The notes below the pieces were generated by a model. The model saw only the letters and a program-made list of their open reading frames with translations, did not search any database and was not told the origin of the DNA. The position numbers and the translations under genes were made by a program. A stretch of DNA of 7,212 bases from contig USBP01000065.1 of the NCBI GenBank assembly GCA_900552985.1, forward strand, positions 1 to 7,212, written 5' to 3'. Source of the stretch: an uncultured Oscillospiraceae bacterium (lineage in GTDB: Bacteria; Bacillota; Clostridia; Oscillospirales; Acutalibacteraceae). This document shows, one piece after another, positions 1 to 6,129 of the stretch; position 1 is the stretch's first letter, and the number at the start of each line of letters is the position of its first letter.

Positions 1-668
1 TGGCGCTGCGTCACCGCCGAAAGGCATTTCTGCCGGTTCAGACCGGCAGCCGTCAAAGCCCCAGTCGGGCAGGACAAAAGGCAGCGCCCGCAATCCAGGC
101 AGGAAAGAGGCCCGCATAACGGGAGCTCCAGCGAGAGCGTCGTCACCAGCTCCCCGATAAAAACCCAGGAGCCATAGCGCTCATGAATCAAAAGCCCGTT
201 CCGGCCGATCCGACCAAGGCCAGCCAGCGCCGCCGCACGCACCTCAGGGATAGGGGAATTATCCGCAAAGGCTTCAAACTGCTCGCCCGGGAACAGCGCC
301 CGCAATTGATCCGCCGCCCGATTCAAATACTGCGGCACAATTTCATGATAATCCCTCACGCAGGCATAGCGGGAAAGGTTGCCCCCGGCGTAGGCTTCCG
401 CTTCCATTGAATAAGGGAAGAGGGCGACGATCACGCTTTTGGCCCCTTGGGGCAGCCTTTTTTCTGCGCGGCAGTGCAGCAAAAATGGGCGCAGGGGCGC
501 AAAGCTGCACGCCCCAACAACAGGGATTCCGGCTTGTGTAAAAATTTGCTCTATTTTGGAAAAAGCCTCGATGATAAAGCATCCCCTCCCCCGGAGCCGC
601 CAAAACGATTGCAGCAGCGTCCGAAACGTCCGGCTCCGCAGCAAAGCGCCCGGTTCGTATGCATGCAA
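1..668 (-). CDS. QueG-like epoxyqueuosine reductase family protein (DUF1730 plus 4Fe-4S), 3' end cut off by window edge
   Basis: This open frame follows the transporter stop and leaves the window at its left edge, so the C-terminus is missing. The visible part matches the QueG family, whose canonical member is a cobalamin and iron-sulfur enzyme reducing epoxyqueuosine to queuosine in tRNA. Seen in order: a KSVIVALFPY segment, SRYACVRDYHEIVPQYL (family RYA..DYH), DNSPIPEVRAAALAGLGRIGRN (family DxAPxxE..aGLGwiGkN), GSWVFIGELVT, then a ferredoxin-type cluster CLDCGRCLLSCPTGAL (about 101-60) and a second cysteine in KCLSAVTQ. The canonical motif is only partly kept (DNSP rather than D[ST]AP, GRIGRN rather than GWIGKN), so this may be a paralogue rather than true QueG. 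The start is unresolved: the frame has no early ATG, and TTG at 668-666 is the most upstream option after the TAG at 674-672. Homology is convincing only from about position 575 downwards. Family call fairly sure, exact function less so. Confidence 0.78.
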   Translation of the reverse strand, partial: MHAYEPGALLRSRTFRTLLQSFWRLRGRGCFIIEAFSKIEQIFTQAGIPVVGACSFAPLRPFLLHCRAEKRLPQGAKSVIVALFPYSMEAEAYAGGNLSRYACVRDYHEIVPQYLNRAADQLRALFPGEQFEAFADNSPIPEVRAAALAGLGRIGRNGLLIHERYGSWVFIGELVTTLSLELPLCGPLSCLDCGRCLLSCPTGALTAAGLNRQKCLSAVTQR

Positions 669-671
669 TTC

Positions 672-1595
672 CTACACTGCGGCGGACAGAGCGATCATTG
701 CCGGCATGGTCAGCACGGAGAGCAGTGTAATCACCGCAACCGTCTTGGAGGCAAAGCCGGTATCCCGGCCATATTTTGCGGCGAACATAACAGTATTGTT
801 GGCCGTTGGAGCGCTTGCAGAGATCATGCAGGAGGTCAGCAGCGTCCCCGTGATGCCGCACAGCCGAAAAATCAACAGCAGAAGGGCCGGGAGCGCCAAC
901 AGCTTCAGGAAGGCGGCAAGATAAATCTTTTTTTCGAGGAACATGGTTTTGAGATCCGTATTTGCGAGATAGGTGCCAAACATAATCATTGCCATCGGCG
1001 TATTCAGCCCCGCAATCATGCCCACCGGGCTTGCTAAAGCGTTGGGCAGTTCTATCTCCAGCAAATAGAGCGGAAGGCCGATTGCCACAGAAATTGTTCC
1101 CGGGTTAAAAAGAAGCTTTTTCCAGTTAAATTCTCTTCCGCCCGACATGAGCGCGACACCATGCGTAAAGCAAACCACGTTAAAGGGGATCAGGCAGGCG
1201 GAGCAATAAAAAACGCCGGGCGCTCCCAGCAGCGCCTGCGCCATGGGCAGCGCCATATATCCCACGTTGCCATAGACGCTGGCAAATTTGCAGATGACGT
1301 TTTTGCCATCCTTCCTGCGAAAAAATGGGAGCGCCAGGAGAATCGCCACGCCGTGCAGTACAAAGCCGCACAGAGCGGCAACCAAAAGCCCAATAACGTT
1401 TTCCCGCGTGAGCTCCATGGATAGAAACGCCTGTGTGATGACTGCGGGCGTAACGATATAAAAGAGGAGATCATTGGTCATGCGGGCCGCTTTTTCCCGA
1501 TAAAGCCCGGTTTTATCGGCCAGGAAGCCTATGGCGATCATCAAATACAGGATGAGCACCTGCTCCGCAGCAGTAACCATATTTTTTAAAAACAA
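672..1595 (-). CDS. AEC (auxin efflux carrier) family transporter
   Basis: A 307-residue integral membrane protein of the AEC family, whose members export or exchange small organic acids and similar solutes. Its own substrate cannot be read from sequence. About ten hydrophobic segments are visible (roughly residues 12-30, 38-56, 66-90, 100-125, 128-150, 163-183, 190-212, 223-245, 252-275 and 283-305), with a charged FFRRKDGK loop near residue 91. Family signatures are GNVGYMALPMAQALLG (109-124), NPGTISVAIGL (164-174), LNTPMAMIMFGTYLA (197-211) and SASAPTANNTVMFA (259-272). The length is normal for the family. The start is taken as TTG at 1595-1593 because GGGGGA sits 5 bases upstream; the next ATG (1580) has no such site. 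The upstream gene ends in a strong terminator 33 bases before this start, so the gene probably has its own transcription signal or depends on readthrough. The stop abuts the QueG-like frame. Confidence 0.93.
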   Translation of the reverse strand: MFLKNMVTAAEQVLILYLMIAIGFLADKTGLYREKAARMTNDLLFYIVTPAVITQAFLSMELTRENVIGLLVAALCGFVLHGVAILLALPFFRRKDGKNVICKFASVYGNVGYMALPMAQALLGAPGVFYCSACLIPFNVVCFTHGVALMSGGREFNWKKLLFNPGTISVAIGLPLYLLEIELPNALASPVGMIAGLNTPMAMIMFGTYLANTDLKTMFLEKKIYLAAFLKLLALPALLLLIFRLCGITGTLLTSCMISASAPTANNTVMFAAKYGRDTGFASKTVAVITLLSVLTMPAMIALSAAV

Positions 1596-1600
1596 TAAAA

Positions 1601-1606
1601 TCCCCC
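1601..1606 (-). promoter_or_regulatory. Shine-Dalgarno site fixing the TTG start of the AEC transporter
   Basis: GGGGGA on the minus strand lies 5 bases before TTG at 1595-1593. The alternative ATG at 1580-1578 is preceded by an A/T-rich stretch without a ribosome binding site, so TTG is preferred. Confidence 0.7.
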
Positions 1607-1628
1607 GTTCCGTTTAGCGATCCAGGCG

Positions 1629-1659
1629 AAAAAACAAGGGGCAGGCATAAGCCCGCCCC
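1629..1659 (-). terminator. Intrinsic terminator after the membrane protein gene
   Basis: On the minus strand, GGGGC G GGC pairs with GCC T GCCCC around a TTAT loop. This gives a 9-bp stem with one G-U pair, followed directly by TTGTTTTTT. It begins 12 bases after the stop codon of the membrane protein gene (1674-1672), and is a textbook rho-independent terminator closing the citrate synthase/membrane protein operon. On the plus strand the same stem has an A/C mismatch and no T-tract, so it is directional. Confidence 0.9.
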
Positions 1660-1671
1660 AGACTTTCGACG

Positions 1672-2580
1672 CTATGCGCTCTGCTTTTCCACTTTCCGAC
1701 GGGGTGCAAAGGCATATTGTATGAGCACAAAAAGGATCAAAACAGAAGCCATCAGATCGCAAACCGCAAAGGGCGACTGCGCCGTCAGCTGTGCAGAACG
1801 GCCGATCACAATCAATACCAGACGCGGCACAGAGCAAATAAACCCAAACAGCGCCGCCGGAAGCCCAAACCCGAAAAGGCTCCAGTGCACACCGCGGCTG
1901 TCTACCCGGGAACAGACGCGGGCAAAATTCAGGAAGAACAGGAGCATCGCGGCCAGCATGAACAGTTCAAGCAGCAGCTCAGATACATTTTTGAAATTGA
2001 TCGTGCGGGAAAAGCGGAAAACCATCCGCGCCATCACCCAGCAAAGCGGTGCAACTGCCAGAATTTTAAACTGAGAATAATCCAGTTTGCCCGTGAGGTA
2101 GTGATAACCAAAGAAAAGGAAATACACGCATCCGATCACCGCAAAAAGGATTTCAAAAACCAGCGCAAAGCCGCCTGTTTTAATCAAATAGACAAAAATG
2201 TTGGTAGTTTGCTGAAAGAGCAGTGTGCTGCGCGTCGCAAGGAGATCCAGTAAAGCTTCGGTCTGCGTGATGGCGTCGACCACCAGCGACACGGCAAACA
2301 GGAGCGAAACCACCCCCAGGCCAGTGTTTTTCCGTTTCCAGAGCCGGCCGGGCATCTGCCCGCTGAGGTAGGACAGGAGCACCAGAGCGGCCGTCAAAGC
2401 CGCAAGCAGGATATACAGCGCCGGAATCGTCGCACTGCTGGAAGCATAAAAGCCGCTTTCCGGCTCGATCAGACGCATGAGCTGATAGGTGCGCAGCGGC
2501 AGAGCGACCACCAGCCCCGCTGCGAACACGCACAAAATAATCATCGGAGAAATAGCGCTGACTTTTCCTTTTAGTTGCAT
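1672..2580 (-). CDS. Uncharacterised polytopic membrane protein, co-operonic with citrate synthase
   Basis: I do not recognise this 302-residue protein. It is strongly hydrophobic, with about eight likely membrane segments (near residues 12-32, 50-70, 86-105, 127-158 perhaps as two, 172-190, 202-222, 231-257 and 270-290). Soluble loops are short and the C-terminus is basic (APRRKVEKQSA). There is no obvious lipobox, ATP-binding motif, protease motif or histidine-kinase domain. The ATG at 2580-2578 is preceded by AGGAG with a 9-base spacer. It starts 32 bases after the citrate synthase stop with no terminator between, and is followed by a strong terminator, so it is probably the second and last gene of a two-gene operon. 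A metabolite transport or sensing role linked to citrate would be guesswork. Confidence 0.85.
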   Translation of the reverse strand: MQLKGKVSAISPMIILCVFAAGLVVALPLRTYQLMRLIEPESGFYASSSATIPALYILLAALTAALVLLSYLSGQMPGRLWKRKNTGLGVVSLLFAVSLVVDAITQTEALLDLLATRSTLLFQQTTNIFVYLIKTGGFALVFEILFAVIGCVYFLFFGYHYLTGKLDYSQFKILAVAPLCWVMARMVFRFSRTINFKNVSELLLELFMLAAMLLFFLNFARVCSRVDSRGVHWSLFGFGLPAALFGFICSVPRLVLIVIGRSAQLTAQSPFAVCDLMASVLILFVLIQYAFAPRRKVEKQSA

Positions 2581-2612
2581 TCATTATCACTCCTGCGAAT
2601 TGATCGGTAGCG

Positions 2613-4040
2613 TCAAATACGCTCCTCAGACGGGACGTAGACAGACGGCCGGGGCTGCGCCTCTGTGCGCTGTAAGATCGGGACGTAGACGCCGGGGAGA
2701 GAAACGCTCTTGTAGGCGGGGCGAATGATTCGCCCGCCGCTGATAAGCTCTTCCAGGCGGTGCGCCGACCAGCCGGCTACCCGGGCAACGGCGAACAATG
2801 GCGTAAACAGATCCACCGGGATACCCAGCATCCGGTAAACCAGGCCGGAATAAAGGTCAACATTGGCGCAAACCCGCTTTTTATTGCCCTTTTCACGGGC
2901 AAAAATTTCAGGCGTAAGCCGCTCCACCAGCTCAATGGAGCGGAATTTCGCCTCAAACTCCGTTCCTGCTGCAAATTTGCGCGCCTGCTCCTTAAGCATG
3001 ACGGCGCGCGGATCCGAGAGGGTGTAGACTGCGTGGCCCATCCCATAGATCAGCCCGCTGCGGTCGCCCGTTTTCTTGTGTATGATGCGTGTGAGAAAAT
3101 CGGCGACCTGCCCCTCGTCCGTAATATCGGAGACCTCACGCTCCATGCAATCCAGCATCTCCGTCACCTTAATGTTGGCGCCGCCGTGCCGGGGCCCCTT
3201 GAGGGAGCCGATCCCCGCGGCGATGGCGGAGTAGGTATCCGTCCCGCTCGAGGTAAGCACACGAGTGGAAAAGGTGGAGTTATTCCCTCCCCCGTGCTCT
3301 GCGTGCAGCATCAGGCAGAGATCCAGCAGCTTCGCCTCTTCATCGGTAAATTTCCGGTCAGAGCGGATGGAATGCAGGATAAACTGAGCCGTCGAATGCT
3401 CTTTCCGAATCGGATGGAGGTACATGCTCTTGTGATAATAATGCCTCCGCTTGACCTGATAAGCATAGGTCATAATGGTCGGCAGCTGTGCAATCAGCTG
3501 GATGGATTGCCGCAGCACATTCTCAATCGATGTGTCATCCGGCTGCTCGTCATAGGAGTAGAGCGCCAGCACCGAGCGAGCCAGTTTGTTCATGATATCC
3601 GGCGACGGCGCTTTCATAATCATATCTTCAATGAAATCCTCTGGCAGCTCGCGGCATTGCGCCAGCGCCTGCGTAAAAGCAGAAAGCTGGGCCTGGGTGG
3701 GCAGCGTGCCGAACAGCAGCAGCCACGCGACCTCTTCATAACCGAAGCGGTTTTCCTCCTCACAGCCATGCACAAGGTCGAGCAGATCGATCCCGCGGTA
3801 AATCAACCGGCCGGGCACGGGCACACGCTCGCCATCGCTGACATAATAGCCCTGCACATTACAAATACGGGTCAAGCCTGCCATAACGCCTGTGCCATCC
3901 GGGTTGCGCAGGCCGCGCTTGACGGAATAGCGCTCAAAGTCGGCAGGGTTGATCGAGTTATTTTTACCAAGCTCCTTGCATAAGCTGGAAAGAGAATCAT
4001 TGGAAAGGGGAGAGATATAATTTGCCACAGGCATCACCAT
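2613..4040 (-). CDS. gltA: Citrate synthase (citrate/2-methylcitrate synthase family)
   Basis: A 475-residue cytoplasmic enzyme that condenses acetyl-CoA with oxaloacetate to citrate, the entry to the oxidative branch of the TCA cycle and to 2-oxoglutarate and glutamate. The catalytic triad is visible: His285 in GPRHGGAN (282-289), His336 in GMGHAVYTLSDPR (333-345) and Asp395 in NVDLYSG (393-399). These correspond to His274, His320 and Asp375 of the pig enzyme and His264, His305 and Asp362 of E. coli. The LHAEHGGGNNSTFSTR segment (245-260) is also characteristic. The protein is somewhat longer than the usual 370-430 residues, with extra length at both ends as in clostridial forms. A role as 2-methylcitrate synthase cannot be excluded, but no other methylcitrate-cycle gene is present. 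The ATG at 4040-4038 has only a weak ribosome binding site; ATG at 4034 is an alternative. Its promoter lies directly upstream, and the membrane protein gene follows. Confidence 0.96.
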   Translation of the reverse strand: MVMPVANYISPLSNDSLSSLCKELGKNNSINPADFERYSVKRGLRNPDGTGVMAGLTRICNVQGYYVSDGERVPVPGRLIYRGIDLLDLVHGCEEENRFGYEEVAWLLLFGTLPTQAQLSAFTQALAQCRELPEDFIEDMIMKAPSPDIMNKLARSVLALYSYDEQPDDTSIENVLRQSIQLIAQLPTIMTYAYQVKRRHYYHKSMYLHPIRKEHSTAQFILHSIRSDRKFTDEEAKLLDLCLMLHAEHGGGNNSTFSTRVLTSSGTDTYSAIAAGIGSLKGPRHGGANIKVTEMLDCMEREVSDITDEGQVADFLTRIIHKKTGDRSGLIYGMGHAVYTLSDPRAVMLKEQARKFAAGTEFEAKFRSIELVERLTPEIFAREKGNKKRVCANVDLYSGLVYRMLGIPVDLFTPLFAVARVAGWSAHRLEELISGGRIIRPAYKSVSLPGVYVPILQRTEAQPRPSVYVPSEERI

Positions 4041-4062
4041 TCTAATTAATGTCTTTCACGAT

Positions 4063-4091
4063 ATTGTATAACGCCAGCCAAACAAAGTCAA
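4063..4091 (-). promoter_or_regulatory. SigA-type promoter of the citrate synthase operon
   Basis: On the minus strand TTGACT (4091-4086) is followed, after exactly 17 bases, by TACAAT (4068-4063). Each box matches the vegetative consensus at five of six positions. Transcription would start near 4056, leaving a leader of only about 15 bases before the ATG at 4040, which fits the weak ribosome binding site there. Confidence 0.8.
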
Positions 4092-4171
4092 GGTTTTCGG
4101 CTGGAACGCCGGAAGGCGAAAAATGTCGCCCACATGGCGGACGGGCTCTGGGCGTCGGCCAAAAAATAGAG

Positions 4172-4180
4172 AAGGAAGGA
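4172..4180 (+). promoter_or_regulatory. Shine-Dalgarno site of spoIID
   Basis: AAGGAAGGA ends 7 bases before ATG at 4188-4190. It supports that start over the out-of-frame ATG at 4180, which reaches a stop after eleven codons. Confidence 0.75.
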
Positions 4181-4187
4181 TGAAACA

Positions 4188-5183
4188 ATGCGCAGATATG
4201 GCGTGTTATGCGTAGTATTGCTCCTGATTATGGTGGTCACACCACTGCTCGCCATGGGGGAGGCCCCTGCCGGGGGGACGAGCTCTCCAGAGGCGCGCAG
4301 CGATGGCCAGGCCGTCGCCGGCCCTGAGGGCGAGGAGGGGGTGATGAAGGTGCTGCGCGCTTCCAGCAACCGGGTAGAAACAATGAGCGACCTCGATTAT
4401 GTCATCGGGGCGGTCAGCGCAGAAATGCCGGCAACCTATCACACAGAAGCGCTCAAGGCGCAGGCCGCAGCCTGCTACACCTTTGCAGTGCGCAGCAGGC
4501 AGGAGCAGCTGCAGGAGCCGGATGAAGCGCTTGCAGGCGCCTACCTGAACGATGACAGCGCACAGCATCAGGGCTTTATCAGCAAAGAGGAAAGCAGGGA
4601 AAAATGGGGCGATAAATTCGACGCTTATTATCAAAAAATTCGTGAAGCCTGCGAGGAGGTCGTAGGCAAGGCGATCGTTTATGAGGGCGAACCAATCATC
4701 GCGGCCTTCCACGCCATTTGCAGCGGGCAGACGGAGAGCGCACAGACCGTTTGGGGGAAAGATATCCCATACCTGCAATCCGTCCAGAGCCCCGGCGACA
4801 AGCTCTCCCCTGACTACAGTTCGACACTGTCCCTGACGCAGGAGCAGTTCCGCACCATGGCGGAAAAGCTTGACAAGGTGTCTCTCGGAGAGGATCCCGC
4901 AAAATGGTTCAGTGATTTGGAAACGTCCGAATCGGGTACAGTAACCTCGATCACCATCGGCGGCCAAAAGGTGACGGGGCAGCAGGCGCGGTCGGCATTC
5001 GGCCTGCGCAGCGCATGCTTTACGCTGGAGCATAAAAATGACCGGTTCATCTTCCACGTCAGCGGCTATGGTCACTGTGTGGGGATGAGCCAGTACGGTG
5101 CGGATTATATGGCACGCCAGGGCAGCAGCTGGGAGGAGATCATCCGGCACTATTACTCCGGTGTGGAAATAGAGCAGATGTGA
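4188..5183 (+). CDS. spoIID: Stage II sporulation protein D (SpoIID), peptidoglycan lytic transglycosylase
   Basis: A 331-residue exported protein. In characterised spore-formers SpoIID is a membrane-anchored lytic transglycosylase that, with SpoIIM and SpoIIP, degrades septal peptidoglycan during engulfment of the forespore. Residues 1-24 form a signal or anchor sequence (MRRYG, then about 17 hydrophobic residues). A low-complexity linker rich in Gly, Glu and Ala follows (24-50). The catalytic domain has the SAEMPATYHTEALKAQAAA signature (77-95), where Glu79 aligns with the essential glutamate, then FHAICSGQTESAQTVWG (174-190) and GYGHCVGMSQYGADYMARQG (293-312). Length is normal. The usual GHGVGMSQ appears here as GHCVGMSQ. 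The gene stands alone rather than beside murA or spoIIQ as in Bacillus, diverges from citrate synthase and converges on the sigma factor. A SpoIID/LytB-type hydrolase with another role is the alternative, but the full domain layout favours SpoIID. Confidence 0.93.
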   Translation: MRRYGVLCVVLLLIMVVTPLLAMGEAPAGGTSSPEARSDGQAVAGPEGEEGVMKVLRASSNRVETMSDLDYVIGAVSAEMPATYHTEALKAQAAACYTFAVRSRQEQLQEPDEALAGAYLNDDSAQHQGFISKEESREKWGDKFDAYYQKIREACEEVVGKAIVYEGEPIIAAFHAICSGQTESAQTVWGKDIPYLQSVQSPGDKLSPDYSSTLSLTQEQFRTMAEKLDKVSLGEDPAKWFSDLETSESGTVTSITIGGQKVTGQQARSAFGLRSACFTLEHKNDRFIFHVSGYGHCVGMSQYGADYMARQGSSWEEIIRHYYSGVEIEQM

Positions 5184-5195
5184 GCCCCAAAAGCT

Positions 5196-5281
5196 TTATT
5201 TCCCGGCCGCGCCGTGGATAAGATTCAACCGGGTCATCAGGCTTTTACGCGCGCGGGAAAGCTTGACGCGCGAGCTCCTCG
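5196..5281 (-). other. Out-of-frame C-terminal remnant of the sigma factor (frameshift zone)
   Basis: The +1 frame on the minus strand, from about 5271 to the TAA at 5198-5196, encodes RVKLSRARKSLMTRL followed by NLIHGAAGK. This is what sigma-70 region 4.2 needs after LLNCSEE. The switch point lies within 5281-5266, where GAGGAGCTCGCGCGTC is read. One extra base in this stretch explains it, for example a duplicated G or C. It could be a real mutation, an assembly or sequencing error, or less likely recoding. Confidence 0.72.
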
Positions 5282-5766
5282 GAGCAGTTGAGCAGCGCCG
5301 CCATCTGCCCGCTGCTGCAATTGTAAACATACTTCAAAGATAAGATATAACGGTAGTCCGGGGGAAGAAGGCGAATGGCCTCCACAATCCGCGCTTCTTC
5401 CTCCTGATTCAGCAGGAGGGTATCCGGACGGCTCTGGCTGTCCTCCGGCCCCGTATCCAGCTCGGCCATCTCCTCAAGGGAGGCGGGGAGCTGGCTTTTG
5501 CTTTGCTTGCGTTTCATATCATATGCGATATGCTTAATGGTGGTAATGAGAAAGCCGGCGGTTTTGTGCGGCTCTGCCTCATTGATTTTATCCAGGCAGC
5601 CAATGATGCGGAGAAAGGTTTCCTGCACGGCGTCCTCCGCCAGATGCTCATCCCACAGGATATTTTCCGCCGTGTATTTGAGGGTGCGCTCATACTGATG
5701 AAAGAGGCGCTCAAATTTATCGCGATCCTTTTTTGTGCTAATCATGGCCAGATAGGCAGCAAGCAT
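5245..5766 (-). CDS. ECF-like RNA polymerase sigma-70 family factor, apparently frameshifted in region 4
   Basis: The open frame gives 173 residues from ATG at 5766-5764, chosen because AGGGGG (5780-5775) lies 8 bases upstream; GTG at 5775-5773 overlaps that site and is less likely. Region 2 is clear: MLAAYLAMIS start, KFERLFHQYERTL, then LAEDAVQETFLRIIG (42-56) and a KHIAYDMKRK segment. After an acidic linker (about 97-124), region 4 begins as EAIRLLPPDYRYILSLKYVYNC. The helix-turn-helix is then cut short: after LLNCSEELA the frame runs into RQAFPRA and a stop. Reading one base further on from about 5272 restores RVKLSRARKSLMTRL, a typical end of the recognition helix, to a TAA at 5198-5196. 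The intact protein would have 189 residues. As it stands, contact with the -35 box should be impaired. No anti-sigma gene is adjacent. Promoter at 5867-5839. Confidence 0.85.
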   Translation of the reverse strand: MLAAYLAMISTKKDRDKFERLFHQYERTLKYTAENILWDEHLAEDAVQETFLRIIGCLDKINEAEPHKTAGFLITTIKHIAYDMKRKQSKSQLPASLEEMAELDTGPEDSQSRPDTLLLNQEEEARIVEAIRLLPPDYRYILSLKYVYNCSSGQMAALLNCSEELARQAFPRA

Positions 5767-5838
5767 TTCCCGCACCCCCTTTCCCGCAGAAAACGGCCCT
5801 TTTCCCTTGCATGCAAAGGCTATTGATCTTACTGACTT

Positions 5839-5867
5839 ATTTTATCATGCTTTTCAGGGGAAGGCAA
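5839..5867 (-). promoter_or_regulatory. Extended -10 promoter of the sigma factor gene
   Basis: On the minus strand TTGCCT (5867-5862) and TAAAAT (5844-5839) are separated by 17 bases. TGA immediately precedes the -10 box, giving an extended -10 element. The start would be near 5832, leaving a leader of about 65 bases that contains the palindrome TTGCATGCAA (5816-5807). Confidence 0.65.
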
Positions 5868-6046
5868 GTTTTGAGCGGAGAGAAGCCGTTTCAGCAAACG
5901 CAGGCCAAAAGATAAAGACATTTGGGAACCGGTTTTCAGCCGCTTGAGGCCGCAAAAAATGCAAATTCACAGGGCCTGCCGGCGCCTATGCCGCCCGCCG
6001 CTTTTCAACTCAGCCAAATCGCCGCGCGCGCCTATATGCGTTTTAC
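5868..6046 (+). other. Central part of the sigma/proB intergenic region, no gene seen
   Basis: The whole gap between the sigma start (5766) and proB (6130) is 363 bases. Apart from the two promoters, I find no coding frame with a ribosome binding site, no tRNA and no terminator in this middle part. It holds the palindrome AACCGGTT (5927-5934), a vague near-repeat of GTTTCAGC-AGGCC (5888 onwards and 5932 onwards), and GC-rich stretches such as GCCGCGCGCGCC (6021-6032). None of these is strong enough for a functional call. Confidence 0.5.
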
Positions 6047-6075
6047 TTGTGCATCCCGGGGAGTTATGCTATAAT
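6047..6075 (+). promoter_or_regulatory. Promoter of the proBA operon
   Basis: A perfect TATAAT (6070-6075) is preceded by TGC, an extended -10, and 17 bases further upstream by TTGTGC (6047-6052), a partial -35 match. The start would be near 6082, giving a leader of roughly 48 bases. That is too short for a proline T-box riboswitch, and only a small CCCT-TGC-AGGG stem (6100-6110) is seen in it. Confidence 0.72.
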
Positions 6076-6129
6076 TCAGACATCAATAATCGAAACGAAC
6101 CCTTGCAGGGATGAAACAGGGGATTTGAA

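Noticed and set aside
343..861. 172-codon minus-strand open frame overlapping the transporter end and the QueG-like gene
   Set aside because: It is out of frame with both recognisable proteins and shows no family similarity; only its ATG at 582 matters, as a possible displaced start of the QueG-like gene.
2760..3983. Long open frame (407 codons) on the plus strand, antisense to citrate synthase
   Set aside because: It mirrors the citrate synthase codons in a GC-rich gene, shows no family motif and lacks a ribosome binding site; citrate synthase on the other strand has its full catalytic triad.
4206..5150. 314-codon open frame on the minus strand, antisense to spoIID
   Set aside because: Cysteine- and arginine-rich shadow translation with no recognisable domain; spoIID on the plus strand is complete with all motifs.
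5249..5273. CGCGCG inverted repeat in the 3' part of the sigma gene, as a possible bidirectional terminator
   Set aside because: CGCGCG is self-complementary, the loop is large and no T-tract follows on either strand; it lies inside the sigma coding tail.
5885..5965. Near-repeat of GTTTCAGC-AGGCC at 5888 and 5932
   Set aside because: Only short blocks match, with gaps in different places; no third copy, so not a convincing repeat or operator pair.
6111..6128. Five-codon mini-frame ATG AAA CAG GGG ATT TGA ending one base before proB
   Set aside because: The only AGGG upstream directly abuts its ATG, leaving no spacing, and it has no proline codons as a leader-peptide attenuator would; probably chance.
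6082..6129. Possible proline T-box or other riboswitch before proB
   Set aside because: The leader from the predicted start is only about 48 bases, with no T-box sequence and no terminator/antiterminator pair.
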